DNA from: Syntrophaceae bacterium
Lineage (GTDB): Bacteria; Desulfobacterota; Syntrophia; Syntrophales; Smithellaceae
Assembly: GCA_018056765.1 (NCBI GenBank)
Contig: JAGPFA010000018.1
Span: 1 to 51,248, forward strand
Direction of reading: 5' to 3'
DNA: 51,248 bases
Within the stretch, counting starts at the first letter, position 1, and the number at the start of each line of letters is the position of its first letter. The position numbers were made by a program, and so were the translations under genes. This document shows, one piece after another, positions 35,376-44,260 of the stretch. The notes beneath the pieces were generated by a model, which saw only the letters and a list, made by a program, of their open reading frames with translations, was not told the DNA's origin and made no database searches.

Positions 35376-38300
35376 TTATTTCAGGCGTCTGTCCTTCCAG
35401 TAGAGGATGTTTGTCATGCTCGATGTCGAAGGCGCCTCGCCGAGCTGTTGTGTTAACGCACTGGTTCCGGCGCCGCCGCTGGCCGTTGCATAAATATCGG
35501 CTGCGCCAAATCCTGGCCGGTAGGAAATAAGAACTGCCGAACCCACTCCTATACCAATGTAGTCTGTCCTGCGCCCCTCGTCCGCTTTTCCAGAGCCGGT
35601 CAGGTAATCCAGTTTATACAAGAAGGAATGGCCGGCCTGGCCACAGGCCGTATCCTCTCCCTGTTGAGGCAGGTAGGTCGGGAAGATGAGCATTCCGCCA
35701 AAAAGAGCGGGGTCTGAAATCATCTTCTCACCGACTGGATTATTGATTGTGTACCCTCCGGGGTCTGGTATCGTCAAAGGATTTGTGGAAAGATTGATAT
35801 ACCAGCCGTTTTGTGAATCAGCAATTGTACAACCTTCCGTCTGTGCCGAGTAGCAATAGACGCTGTTGGTGATATTTTTTAAATTTGCACTTGTATAGGT
35901 CCCGGTGAATTCTTTATTTTCTTTTACAGCGTAAATACGGTTTTTCGTGTCGTTGCTATCATCCGGTCTTGTGATCGGGTCATTGTTTTCACCTGTGCCC
36001 CAATAAACCCAGAAATATTTAGCCGGGTCTTTTGTGACAACGGCTTGGGTAAATATCTGCTTGGAAGTCGACGCCGGGCCTCTTTCTGCGCTAGTGGAAC
36101 GGAAAAGAAGGCTTCCCGTCCAGTTTGCGTCGCTGCAGTCACTCGGATAGCTTGCAGCGCCGCATCCGGTGACATCCGAGGGGCACAGGCGGAAACGCCA
36201 CATATTGCCGCCCATGTCTCCCATATAAACTGTATCTGCAAAGCCGTCATTGTCTGTGTCGAGTGCCGTCGGGGCGGCAGGGGCAGGAAAATCCATTTCC
36301 GCGTTTTGAGCGCGAGTATATCTCCAGATGATGGTACCATCATTGAGATCCACCACAAAAAACCCTTTACCTGCATCGCCGGAGCCGGCCAGGCCTCCCC
36401 CGATAAAACCCACCCACCTTTCGTTGCCGGCAATTTTGACACGGCCGATCTGCATTTTACTCCACGGCTCACCAATGTAGGGTTTCTCGGCGGTGTTCGG
36501 CTGCAAAGTCCACATCAGTGTGGGGCGACTCGAGGTCACGCTGTCCGTCACATCCAGAGCGAAATAACCGCAGTAATAAGGAGTATCGTCGGAATAATCG
36601 GCGCTGAAACGCACGGCTGACGGATTCGTACTATCGTATGGACAGTAACAACTGGCGCAGCGGCTCCACAGGAAATTTCCGCCTCCTCCACCCAGCGCCA
36701 TCACGGCAATTGTCTTCCACTCGCTTTTCTGTTTATTGGTTCCCGTAGCTGGTGAACCAGGGAGCCAGACATCAGCCACCTGCAGCGGCCCGTCAACAAA
36801 AAGCTGGTGCGAGGCAAGTGTTGAGCGATCGGCGTGACTGTTGTGGGCGATCGGCCCCATCTTTTCCAGCAAATTGGGGGGAATAAAGCTCCAGACCTCG
36901 TCTCCTCCGGAGGAGCAGTCCTGGGCGCTGGTGCCGGTGCGAAAAGCGTGCAACTGACCGTCGTTGGCACCGGCAAGAACCAACTGTCTCCCGTTGACGG
37001 CGGTACGTAGGTTGTCATTGCGGAATTCGGCAAAAGAAGTTGCTCCGCACTGCCGCGGGTCATAGAAATATGTCGCGGGCGTTTTGACAAGAACCGGATT
37101 GGTATGAAATAAATCTCCCAGCTTCCAGTTGTCCTCTTCGATATTGTACGCGGACTCGCCACGGTAAAACCCGACAATTTCACGGCATCGGGGGCCGCAA
37201 CTGGAGGCGGACAGTGGTCCGACATTGAGAGCGGCATCAGTGATCGCTGATGTTGTATAAGAAACCATGCCACTACCCTTGTAGGTCCACATGTTGCGGT
37301 TTCCCGGGGATTGAGCACCAAGTTTTTCCCCCGCGTCCCAGCAGACAGGTGTAATCAGCGCGCCTGTGTTGGTGATACGGTATTTTTTCAAGTGACCGGG
37401 CCAAAAAGGTTCTTTATTAGCACCGGCATTATTTCTGGGTTCGAAAGAGGCTTCATAAAGGAAATTCTCCTCCTGCACACGGGCGGCCGCCACGGCTGCC
37501 TGTGAGGAAAAAGAATAGTTCCCTGACAGAATCGAAGTTATTGCCGAGCGGATGGCACTGGAGAGCTCATCGGGGTTGGTTGCCATAAAGGCGTAGCCAG
37601 ACAGGTAATGCGCGCCAGGATCATCGCCCGAGCTGGTGCAAGGATTAGGAGAGGCCCCGGATGGAACACTGACAGCACTTGCATTGCCTTCCTGTGTTGC
37701 CTCCGGGTTTCTTGTCCCACCATGATATGCGGTCCAGTTCAGAGTATTTTTAAGCCTCTGAGGCATATCCGCACCAAAACCAACAACCCAGACATCGTAG
37801 CCGGCATCTCTTAATAATTTTGCCTGATAGACAGGCGCCTTCCTCTGTTGTGGACCGGATTGGGAACCGTCACTGCCGCAGGCCAGTGTGTCCTCCCCGT
37901 CAGTCACGAAGATAACTGATTTGCGGCGGCACTCCCTGGCGGGGTCCACCTCTTTGTGTGCATTGAGATAATTCAAGGCCTGAATAAGCGAACTCTGTAA
38001 CGGGGTCCCCCCCTTCGCGCCAAGTCCGACAACACATTCACGGGTGGCATAGTCGGTGCTAAAAGATGGCGGTTCGAGTGACCCGCATGAATTGATGCCG
38101 TTTGTGTTGGGATATTCGCAATAAGTTTTATTACAAAAGATGCTGGCATAGGGGGTCGGGTCATGTACTGCGGCGCTGCTGGAAATCGGCCAGGCCAGTT
38201 TTATACAACTGCTGCTAATGGTATAATTGGTCTGGGTTCCTTTCGAGCAATTATAAAACTTCATCAAACCGATCCGAACACCCAAACTCGTAATGTCGGC

Positions 38301-38966
38301 TTCATTTATCTGGTCGAGGTTGTCACTATTGTCGTTGTTGAAAATGGAAAAAAGAGCGTATTTGGCAATATCGATCCTCTGACAGCGGACCCTGCTGCCC
38401 GTATTATTTTTATAAAAAGGTTCCCTGCAGTCAGAGTTACTCCATTGAGGCAGCGGGCTGGGATCAGAGGAAAAAGTATTACCGGAACACCGGTTCGTAT
38501 GCCCCTTTCCACTTGTTTTATAAAAAGGTTCACCGCATGCCGTAGTGCTGTATTGGGGAACTGAAGTACCATATTGTGTTGCACTTGTTCTTCCTCTGTA
38601 GCAGGCCCGGCTATGCTCCGGTGTGCTCGTAGCGTAAAAGGGCCCGTTAGTATCACAAGTTGTACCGCTGACATATAAGATAGGATTTGTACCCGACTCG
38701 CTGGCCAAACATGCCCGTGTATGGCCTGGGCCGCTGGTCGTGTAATAAGGCCCATTGGAACTAGCGTCACATGAGCTGCCTGTTACAAAATAATTGGCAG
38801 CATTGCCCTGCGGTGGCCACTCCATACTTCCGGACAGGTCAAGTACAATCAAAACATCAGGAGGGTTGGTGATTGTCCAGAGGTCTTCATCCGCCGCATG
38901 CGCACCAGTAACGCCCAGCAGAATAGATAATATGGCAATGATCATTAAATATATTCTTTGAAACAT
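35376..38966 (-). CDS. pilY1: type IV pilus adhesin/assembly protein PilY1
   Basis: An 1196-residue exported protein of the type IV pilus tip. A signal peptide (residues 1-24, cleavage after AHA) precedes a von Willebrand A domain with the MIDAS motif DLSGS (43-47), the GGTPL threonine loop and the FVTDGEDT acidic site. The C-terminal half is the PilY1 beta-propeller (FIPPNLLEKMG, LFVDGPLQVADVW, IAVMALGGGGGNF, PYIGEPWSKMQIGRV). It includes a calcium-site loop DTDNDGFAD near residue 902 followed by MGDMGGNMWRF. An unusual cysteine-rich repeat block (59-196) is inserted just after the MIDAS motif. PilY1 primes pilus assembly with the minor pilins and can act as adhesin or mechanosensor. It is last in the operon with pilV, pilW and pilX. 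Confidence 0.93.
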   Translation of the reverse strand: MFQRIYLMIIAILSILLGVTGAHAADEDLWTITNPPDVLIVLDLSGSMEWPPQGNAANYFVTGSSCDASSNGPYYTTSGPGHTRACLASESGTNPILYVSGTTCDTNGPFYATSTPEHSRACYRGRTSATQYGTSVPQYSTTACGEPFYKTSGKGHTNRCSGNTFSSDPSPLPQWSNSDCREPFYKNNTGSRVRCQRIDIAKYALFSIFNNDNSDNLDQINEADITSLGVRIGLMKFYNCSKGTQTNYTISSSCIKLAWPISSSAAVHDPTPYASIFCNKTYCEYPNTNGINSCGSLEPPSFSTDYATRECVVGLGAKGGTPLQSSLIQALNYLNAHKEVDPARECRRKSVIFVTDGEDTLACGSDGSQSGPQQRKAPVYQAKLLRDAGYDVWVVGFGADMPQRLKNTLNWTAYHGGTRNPEATQEGNASAVSVPSGASPNPCTSSGDDPGAHYLSGYAFMATNPDELSSAIRSAITSILSGNYSFSSQAAVAAARVQEENFLYEASFEPRNNAGANKEPFWPGHLKKYRITNTGALITPVCWDAGEKLGAQSPGNRNMWTYKGSGMVSYTTSAITDAALNVGPLSASSCGPRCREIVGFYRGESAYNIEEDNWKLGDLFHTNPVLVKTPATYFYDPRQCGATSFAEFRNDNLRTAVNGRQLVLAGANDGQLHAFRTGTSAQDCSSGGDEVWSFIPPNLLEKMGPIAHNSHADRSTLASHQLFVDGPLQVADVWLPGSPATGTNKQKSEWKTIAVMALGGGGGNFLWSRCASCYCPYDSTNPSAVRFSADYSDDTPYYCGYFALDVTDSVTSSRPTLMWTLQPNTAEKPYIGEPWSKMQIGRVKIAGNERWVGFIGGGLAGSGDAGKGFFVVDLNDGTIIWRYTRAQNAEMDFPAPAAPTALDTDNDGFADTVYMGDMGGNMWRFRLCPSDVTGCGAASYPSDCSDANWTGSLLFRSTSAERGPASTSKQIFTQAVVTKDPAKYFWVYWGTGENNDPITRPDDSNDTKNRIYAVKENKEFTGTYTSANLKNITNSVYCYSAQTEGCTIADSQNGWYINLSTNPLTIPDPGGYTINNPVGEKMISDPALFGGMLIFPTYLPQQGEDTACGQAGHSFLYKLDYLTGSGKADEGRRTDYIGIGVGSAVLISYRPGFGAADIYATASGGAGTSALTQQLGEAPSTSSMTNILYWKDRRLK
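38379..38792 (-). repeat. four cysteine-bounded repeats inserted in the PilY1 vWA domain
   Basis: Residues 59-196 of PilY1 contain four degenerate units of about 30-38 residues. Each has an aromatic residue before Ser/Thr, a cysteine, a P-[FY]-Y turn and a closing cysteine: CDASSNGPYYTTSGPGHTRAC, a 20-residue CDTNGPFY...HSRAC, CGEPFYKTSGKGHTNRC and CREPFYKNNTGSRVRC. Paired cysteines would fit one disulfide per unit in an exported protein. The DNA units are not identical, so they are not a recent duplication. Confidence 0.75.
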
Positions 38967-38979
38967 ATCTCTTACCTCC

Positions 38980-39489
38980 TCAAGGGGACATCGGCACAGG
39001 ACCGAAGCCGATGCCGATATCTACTTTGTTCATTGATTTATAACTGTCGCTCTGGCCAACAATCGTCGTGTCATAGCGTATAATACCATAGGTTACACCG
39101 CCACCGAGACTGTAGCTGGGCGGTGCAAGAGGCGGCAGATTACTCACTACCGGGCGGCAAAAGGCGAAGCGTGTGCGATCATCAATACCAGAAGCAATTG
39201 TTTGCCAGATATAAGACGGTATGGTTGACGTGCAGTTTTGAGTATAGTTATGCGCTTCGTTCCAGGTAGCAGGTTCTGGATCAAAGTCCTGCACAAGACG
39301 ATGTACACCGCTTTCGACGGCGGCAAAGGCTTTTTTGTCACCCACCACCACGGCGCCGGCACGCAAGTCGGCAGTGGATAAATTGATTGCCAGCGCCCCG
39401 ACTGCCAGGAGAATCAAACAGGCAATGATCGCGGCCAGGAGGGCAAAACCCTTTTCATTTAAATGTTTCATTTTATTTTTCCTGTTCAT
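38980..39489 (-). CDS. pilX: PilX-like minor pilin
   Basis: A 169-residue prepilin-like protein. The N-terminus has a basic leader ending in NEKG|FALLAAIIACLILLAVGALA, the prepilin cleavage site and hydrophobic stem, followed by a PilX-type region (STADLRAGAVVVGDKKAFAAVESGVHR). The fifth-position glutamate of canonical pilins is absent, as is usual in PilX. Two cysteines sit in the globular part. It lies between pilW and pilY1 in the usual minor-pilin order and overlaps neither. Confidence 0.82.
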   Translation of the reverse strand: MNRKNKMKHLNEKGFALLAAIIACLILLAVGALAINLSTADLRAGAVVVGDKKAFAAVESGVHRLVQDFDPEPATWNEAHNYTQNCTSTIPSYIWQTIASGIDDRTRFAFCRPVVSNLPPLAPPSYSLGGGVTYGIIRYDTTIVGQSDSYKSMNKVDIGIGFGPVPMSP

Positions 39490-39500
39490 TTCACCCTCGG

Positions 39501-40214
39501 TTAATAAGTCGGCACGGGAAAGTGGTTTCTGGGAATGACGCTTGTGGAATAAATCACCCGCCGTCGCTCGTTTGTGCCTATGTCGGCATGCTGCATGTCA
39601 ACCACCAGCGTGATTTCGATAAGCCTGATGTCCTCGGGGTTTGCCACCGGCGAGGCAAGCTCATTACCCGAGCCGTCATAGTATCTGAACAAGGGGATAC
39701 CGGCCGCCTCGTTTTCCACCAGAACGGTTTTAGCATCAGCCGCGGCGTTGTTCGCTCCCAGAAACGGCTGATCCACGCCGCAGTTCGTGGATCTGGTGAC
39801 ATACTTGTGCGCGGCATTATAGGCATAACGAATGATTTCGTTTGGAGCATCGATCTTGCCATCAGCCGGATGCTCAGGATCACCCGAACCTGCAATGTCC
39901 ATTTCTATGACCAATAAATTTTCCTCCGCTTTCTGAATACCACGGTCCTGCTGGTTCCCGGAGTCACTTCTGCAGTCATCTGGGTCAATCCAGATATCCG
40001 CCTCGGATGTGGGGTTTAAAGAAGCCATTCTAATTTCCATCGCCATCAGCTCCAGTGCGACACGTGCGTCCTGCTGGGCAATGACCCGGCGTTCTGTCCC
40101 CGTTGATGAACGCTGTGCGGTATTGATCACCCCGTAGATGGCGGCCATCATGATCCCGCCCACAAGCAAAACTACCAGCAACTCTACCAATGTGAATCCG
40201 TTTCGTTTTTTCAT
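39501..40214 (-). CDS. pilW: PilW-like minor pilin
   Basis: A 237-residue prepilin with the leader MKKRNG|FTLVELLVVLLVGGIMM, including Glu5. The body contains RRVIAQQDARVALELMAMEIRMA, the pattern of PilW and GspJ proteins. Asp- and Cys-bearing loops follow (WIDPDDCRSDSGNQ). With PilV, PilX and FimT it would form the priming complex at the pilus base together with PilY1. It starts one base after the pilV stop. Confidence 0.88.
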   Translation of the reverse strand: MKKRNGFTLVELLVVLLVGGIMMAAIYGVINTAQRSSTGTERRVIAQQDARVALELMAMEIRMASLNPTSEADIWIDPDDCRSDSGNQQDRGIQKAEENLLVIEMDIAGSGDPEHPADGKIDAPNEIIRYAYNAAHKYVTRSTNCGVDQPFLGANNAAADAKTVLVENEAAGIPLFRYYDGSGNELASPVANPEDIRLIEITLVVDMQHADIGTNERRRVIYSTSVIPRNHFPVPTY

Positions 40215-40215
40215 A

Positions 40216-40713
40216 CTAGTTTACCACACCGTTGGGGCATCCTGCGGGATATCTTGCAAACTCCTGACGGGCAACCGTCAAACTCTCCGAGATACTCCTG
40301 ACATTTTGCCCGGCCATAGCTCCCCATGTCACCGTGACAGTCACGACAAAGCCGTTTACGTTTCCTCCGTCCTGAACTATGTTCGTCTTTACCGTGTAGC
40401 CTATATCCCCCCGCATGCGGTCTTCCTCGCCGCTGGTATATACCGTGATCCCCTCGCCGTCCTGGTCCCCCAGGGTTACGCTGTTACAGGGGTTGATGAT
40501 CCAGTTTTCATTGTCTTCCATTGTTTTGTGCAAAATACCTGCGGCACGACCGACATAATCGGCATGCAGGGTTGAACTTCGCGCAGTTGGCTGTAGCGTC
40601 AGCAAGGCAAGTATGCCGACGGTCGTCAGGAAGATGGCGATGATTACCTCCACCAGCCCCATGCCCCGGACATCTATTTTTTTAATAAGGTCAGAACATT
40701 TTAAATCTAACAT
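40216..40713 (-). CDS. pilV: PilV-like minor pilin
   Basis: A 165-residue prepilin with leader ending KKIDVRG|MGLVEVIIAIFLTTVGILAL, Glu5 present. The next helix has LQPTARSSTLHADYVGRAAGIL, as in PilV/GspI. Its start lies 23 bases inside the end of fimT, so the two are translationally coupled. Confidence 0.87.
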   Translation of the reverse strand: MLDLKCSDLIKKIDVRGMGLVEVIIAIFLTTVGILALLTLQPTARSSTLHADYVGRAAGILHKTMEDNENWIINPCNSVTLGDQDGEGITVYTSGEEDRMRGDIGYTVKTNIVQDGGNVNGFVVTVTVTWGAMAGQNVRSISESLTVARQEFARYPAGCPNGVVN

Positions 40714-41182
40714 GGGTTTTACCTGTAATATTGAATGTGATTGTGGCTTCCGAAGGGCCGTTTTTCAAAACCAGATTTCCTATGTGGTTCAATGTCCCCC
40801 TCGCCTCAAATGTGATCGTATTACCCCCACCACCCAAAGATATTGATTCAAGTGCAACTCCGGGGCCAAAAGACGAGAATAACTTGGTCTGCGAAGTTGT
40901 CGTTCCGTCAACAGATGAAGCTTCCATGGTATATGAATTTTCCGCAACATTGAATATAATGGCATAAGTTGTTTCCTGCCCGGTTTGGGAAACAGAGGCG
41001 GCTTTAGCTTTCATCAAGGCGAAATCGGATACCAGCTCTCTGGCAGCTGTGCGCAAATTTGTGTTTCTCACATAGTTTTGCCAGGCAAACGACGAAATTG
41101 CGGCGATAATACCGATAATGGCGATAACAATCAGCAGCTCGGTTAGTGTCAATCCCTTTGAGGAGATCCTGTTTTTATTCAT
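40691..41182 (-). CDS. fimT: GspH/FimT-type pseudopilin
   Basis: A 163-residue prepilin. ATG 41182 is chosen because it gives the leader MNKNRISSKG|LTLTELLIVIAIIGIIAA; the frame is open 31 codons further upstream with no pilin sequence. After the stem, RNTNLRTAARELVSDFALMKAKAAS is the GspH/FimT hallmark. The globular domain ends in FNITGKTHVRFKMF. A promoter-like site lies 92 bases upstream, so this gene may start a sub-transcript. Confidence 0.87.
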   Translation of the reverse strand: MNKNRISSKGLTLTELLIVIAIIGIIAAISSFAWQNYVRNTNLRTAARELVSDFALMKAKAASVSQTGQETTYAIIFNVAENSYTMEASSVDGTTTSQTKLFSSFGPGVALESISLGGGGNTITFEARGTLNHIGNLVLKNGPSEATITFNITGKTHVRFKMF

Positions 41183-41273
41183 AAAACGCCTTCGATATGT
41201 CCGTAAAAGATTTTCCCGGCGCGTTTCAAAACGTCCGGATTCATTTATCATTATGTGAAGATAGTCTTTCGTC

Positions 41274-41301
41274 ATCGTACATATATTTCAGTTTTTGTCA
41301 A
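41274..41301 (-). promoter_or_regulatory. candidate internal promoter before fimT
   Basis: On the minus strand TTGACA (41301-41296) and TACGAT (41279-41274) are 16 bases apart, in the 180-base gap between pilD and fimT. No gene is visible in that gap. Confidence 0.5.
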
Positions 41302-41362
41302 ATATCCATCCCCGCACTACGGCCGCCGCTCATCACTACAAATGACCACACAAAATTTAGCG

Positions 41363-42127
41363 TTATGGCAATAATAACCAGTGTCTTGCCAGATCTCCCC
41401 AAAAAATATACGCAACCGCCCCCGCCGACAAAAAAGGGCCGAAAGGTACGGCATATTTCAGGTCTTTTTTATGAACAATCATGGCTGTGACACCTGCCAC
41501 CGCTCCGGTAAGCGAGCTGAAAAGAAGCACAAAAATCAGTGATTTCCAGCCGAAAAAACCACCGATCATGGCCAGCAGCTTGACATCGCCCCCGCCCATG
41601 CCTTCCACTTTTTTGAGCAATTTATAGACCAGACCGATTAAAAAGAGAACGCCGCCGCCCGCAACAAGGCCGATGAGGGCCTCAAGCCACGGCACGCCGA
41701 CAATGAAAATGGCGGCCGCTGTAAAAAGCACAATTCCGGGCAGGGTCAAAACATCCGGGATGATCTGATGGTCGAGGTCAATGAAGGTAATCACGATCAG
41801 AATCGCCGTGAAAATGAAAAAAATCAGGAAATTCAAGGTGGCGCCGAATTTAATAAAAAGCAGAAGCGAAAAAATAGCGCTGATCAGTTCAACCAGTGGA
41901 TAGCGCCAGGATATTTTCCCTCCACAGTCGCGGCACTTTGCGCCCAGCAATAAAAAACTCACCAGCGGGATATTGTCATAAAAACGAATTGGATGCCGGC
42001 AATGAGGGCAGCGGGAAAGAGGCCGGACGATAGATTCACCCTCCGGCAGGCGGTAGATGCAGACATTGAGAAAACTGCCGACAGCCGCGCCGAAAACAAA
42101 AGAAAAGATGTTAAAAATCGTGGTCAT
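41363..42127 (-). CDS. pilD: type IV prepilin leader peptidase/N-methyltransferase
   Basis: A 254-residue polytopic inner-membrane aspartyl protease that cleaves prepilin leaders and methylates the new N-terminus. The N-terminal cytoplasmic loop has the four zinc cysteines as CPHC (40-43) and CRDC (65-68). The catalytic aspartates are in TFIDLDHQIIPD (Asp117/119 region) and GMGGGDVKLLA. About seven membrane segments follow the family pattern. It is the first gene after the GEMM riboswitch and would process all four downstream prepilins. Confidence 0.95.
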   Translation of the reverse strand: MTTIFNIFSFVFGAAVGSFLNVCIYRLPEGESIVRPLSRCPHCRHPIRFYDNIPLVSFLLLGAKCRDCGGKISWRYPLVELISAIFSLLLFIKFGATLNFLIFFIFTAILIVITFIDLDHQIIPDVLTLPGIVLFTAAAIFIVGVPWLEALIGLVAGGGVLFLIGLVYKLLKKVEGMGGGDVKLLAMIGGFFGWKSLIFVLLFSSLTGAVAGVTAMIVHKKDLKYAVPFGPFLSAGAVAYIFWGDLARHWLLLP

Positions 42128-42189
42128 TACCTTTAGCTTTCCTGAACCTCTTTATAAATCTATATTTGGGAATATACCGGAGTATGTCT

Positions 42190-42280
42190 GTCATGCACCC
42201 GGCAACCCCGCTGCCTCTATTTCTTCAGGCCGGTGGCTTTGCGTCTCGTCTTCTCAGGCGATTTGCCTTTTTCAAGCTTA
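42190..42280 (-). promoter_or_regulatory. cyclic di-GMP-I (GEMM) riboswitch upstream of pilD
   Basis: Read on the minus strand, the leader matches the GEMM-I aptamer in order: AAAGGCAAAUCGCC, a GNRA loop (GAGA) closing the first hairpin, GACGAGACGCAAAGCCACC, then the second hairpin CCGGCCUGAAG...AGGCAGCGGGGUUGCCGG. The invariant pieces GGCAAA, GACGCAAAGCC, CCGGCC and GCGGGGUU are all present and correctly spaced. By hand alignment with the Vibrio Vc2 aptamer the ligand-specifying position 20 is G, predicting c-di-GMP rather than cGAMP. No terminator lies between the aptamer and the pilD ATG, so control may act on translation. It begins almost at the predicted transcription start. Confidence 0.9.
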
Positions 42281-42286
42281 GACGCA

Positions 42287-42314
42287 ATTGTACAAGTTTG
42301 TCGTCAAATGTCAA
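42287..42314 (-). promoter_or_regulatory. promoter of the riboswitch-pilD transcript
   Basis: On the minus strand TTGACA (42314-42309) and TACAAT (42292-42287) are 16 bases apart. The expected start near 42280 coincides with the 5' edge of the GEMM aptamer. The rest of the 323-base gap up to ribD (42315-42450) shows only a short near-palindrome at 42375-42395 and no gene. Confidence 0.65.
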
Positions 42315-42450
42315 TAAAAATAATGTGATTACCGTCACTTAAAAAAACCCTTTCGCCGGGAAAACAGTTTCCCGTGCCGGTTTATATAAACGGCATTTTA
42401 AAAAAATAATTTGTTTTGCATTGGCCGCCTCGTTGCGCTAAGAAACGGCC

Positions 42451-43548
42451 ATGACTGATGAATCGTTTATGAAAATTGCCCTGACACTGGCCGCACGCGG
42501 AAGGGGCTGGGCAAGTCCCAACCCGATGGTGGGAGCTTTGGTTGTTAAAAAAGGAAAAGTCATCGGCCGGGGCTGGCACAGATGCTGCGGTGAAAGCCAT
42601 GCCGAAGTCAATGCAATTGCCGATGCCGCACAAAGTGTCAGGGATTCAACTCTTTACGTAACATTGGAACCCTGTTGCCATCACGGTAAGACGCCGCCCT
42701 GCACGGATCTGATTATTGCCAGCAAGATCAGGCGAGTAGTGATAGGTTCGACCGACCCGAATCCAGTGGTTTGCTGCCGGGGCATCGGGACTCTGGAAAG
42801 CGCCGGCATAGAGGTCACCACCGGGGTTCTTGAAGATGAGTGCCGCGAGCTGAATGAAATTTTCTTCCATTTCATGAAAACCGGCCTGCCTTTTGTCACG
42901 GTCAAATACGCGCAGACCATCGACGGACGAATCGCCACGGCAACCGGCCACTCGCAGTGGATCAGTTCCCCCGCCTCGCTTAAATACGCCCACCAGTTAC
43001 GGGCGGAACACGACGCGATCCTGGTTGGGATCGGCACCGTCCTCAAAGACAACCCCACTCTCACGGTCAGGCATGTGCGCGGCCGCAATCCCCTGCGCAT
43101 TGTTCTTGATCCCGATCTGTCGGTCACACCACAGATGAATGTGATGCAAAATCTGAGCGATGCCCCCACGCTGATTGTCACCACGGCGGCGAATCGTGAC
43201 TCATCCGCCGCACGGGAACTCTCCCGGACGGGCGCGCAGATACTTGCTGTTGCACCGGACGCAGCAGGCAATGTCCGCCTTGACGGACTCCTCCCGCTTC
43301 TGGCCGCGCGCGGCATATCTTCCGTTTTAATCGAGGGAGGATCACAGATAATCACGTCCGCATTGAGTGATAATATTGTGAATCGAATGGTGACGGTAAT
43401 CGCCCCGAAAATCATCGGTCGGGGGATCGAAGCGGTCGGCGATCTTCATATCCGCGACCTCGCAGAGGCAAAGCTTCTCTCGATAAAACGGGTGACAAGA
43501 AAAGGCCCGGACATTCTGGTGGACAGCCGTCTTGGACACGCACAGTAA
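42451..43548 (+). CDS. ribD: bifunctional riboflavin deaminase/reductase
   Basis: A 365-residue enzyme for the second and third steps of riboflavin synthesis: deamination of the pyrimidine (N-terminal half) and NADPH reduction of the ribosyl side chain (C-terminal half). The deaminase zinc site is HAEVNAI plus PCCHHGKTPPC. PNPMVGALVV is at the substrate site. The reductase part has VKYAQTIDGRIATATGHSQWISS, AILVGIGTVLKDNPTLTVR, RIVLDPDL and LIEGGSQI. It stands apart from other rib genes. Full length. Confidence 0.96.
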   Translation: MTDESFMKIALTLAARGRGWASPNPMVGALVVKKGKVIGRGWHRCCGESHAEVNAIADAAQSVRDSTLYVTLEPCCHHGKTPPCTDLIIASKIRRVVIGSTDPNPVVCCRGIGTLESAGIEVTTGVLEDECRELNEIFFHFMKTGLPFVTVKYAQTIDGRIATATGHSQWISSPASLKYAHQLRAEHDAILVGIGTVLKDNPTLTVRHVRGRNPLRIVLDPDLSVTPQMNVMQNLSDAPTLIVTTAANRDSSAARELSRTGAQILAVAPDAAGNVRLDGLLPLLAARGISSVLIEGGSQIITSALSDNIVNRMVTVIAPKIIGRGIEAVGDLHIRDLAEAKLLSIKRVTRKGPDILVDSRLGHAQ

Positions 43549-43650
43549 TGCACTTCCCCGGGCGCTTTCGTTTTTATCATTGCAAAAAATAAATGGCTGC
43601 TGTATTCGGGGCTATATTTGTTAATCCGCCGTCTGGCGCTGGAATCACTT

Positions 43651-44151
43651 ATGCCCTGGTATGCTGTTCATACAAAAAGCCGCCATGAGTACAAGGCTCA
43701 CACCGGCCTGATACAAAAAAATCTGATTTCCTTTTTGCCGGAAATGGAAGTGTGGAGCAAAAGGAAAGACCGCCGAAAAAGAATAACCGTTCCCCTGTTT
43801 CCGGGATATCTCTTTGTGGAGGCGGATCTCGACAATGAAACGAAACTGGCCATATTGAAAACATTCGGCGTCGTAAGAATTCTCGGGAAGAAGGACAACA
43901 CTCAGCCTCTGCCGATTCCTGACGAAAAAATTTCTGCCATTCAACGCATCATTGAAAAAAAAGTGGAAATATTCTCCTTTCAGTACCCCCGCGCGGGCGA
44001 GACGGCCAGAATCATCGACGGTCCTTTTAAAGGAATAGAGGGTACGGTCGTCAAAAGCGACCCGGAAAAAGAGCTTTTTGTCATCTCCATAGACCTGATG
44101 CAGCGCTCGGTGGCCATCAAATTGGAAGGTTTCCAGATTAGCAAAATTTAA
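43651..44151 (+). CDS. NusG-paralogue transcription antiterminator (UpxY/RfaH-like)
   Basis: A 166-residue NusG-family protein. ATG 43651 starts the conserved NGN domain directly (MPWYAVHTKSRHEYKAHTGL); the frame is open 33 bases further from a TTG. The NGN domain has FLPEMEVWSKRKDRRKR, VPLFPGYLFVEADL and GVVRILG. The KOW domain has IDGPFKGIEGTVVKSD. Such specialised paralogues usually promote elongation through long surface-polysaccharide or secondary-metabolite operons. Here the following genes are korDABC, and no polysaccharide cluster is in view, so its target operon is uncertain. Confidence 0.88.
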   Translation: MPWYAVHTKSRHEYKAHTGLIQKNLISFLPEMEVWSKRKDRRKRITVPLFPGYLFVEADLDNETKLAILKTFGVVRILGKKDNTQPLPIPDEKISAIQRIIEKKVEIFSFQYPRAGETARIIDGPFKGIEGTVVKSDPEKELFVISIDLMQRSVAIKLEGFQISKI

Positions 44152-44260
44152 ACCAAAAAAGGATATTTTCTCTAAAATTACTTGACATAATAAATATTTT
44201 ACGCAAGAAAACATCCGCCGCACACGTGAAGCCGCGGCCAAAACAAATCGGGATACGTCT

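Noticed and set aside
42190..42280. A GEMM-Ib reading (cGAMP-specific) of the riboswitch
   Set aside because: On numbering the Vc2 aptamer so that A18 and A47 fall in place, position 20 corresponds to the first G of GGCAAA, not to the preceding A. I therefore favour c-di-GMP, but only an assay would settle it.
42422..42436. Sigma-54-like TGGC-N7-TTGC ahead of ribD
   Set aside because: The GG-N10-GC spacing fits, but the start would fall about 3 bases before ATG, and a riboflavin gene is not a likely sigma-54 target. Probably chance.
44182..44187. TTGACA upstream of korD as a promoter
   Set aside because: No acceptable -10 hexamer lies 16-18 bases downstream.
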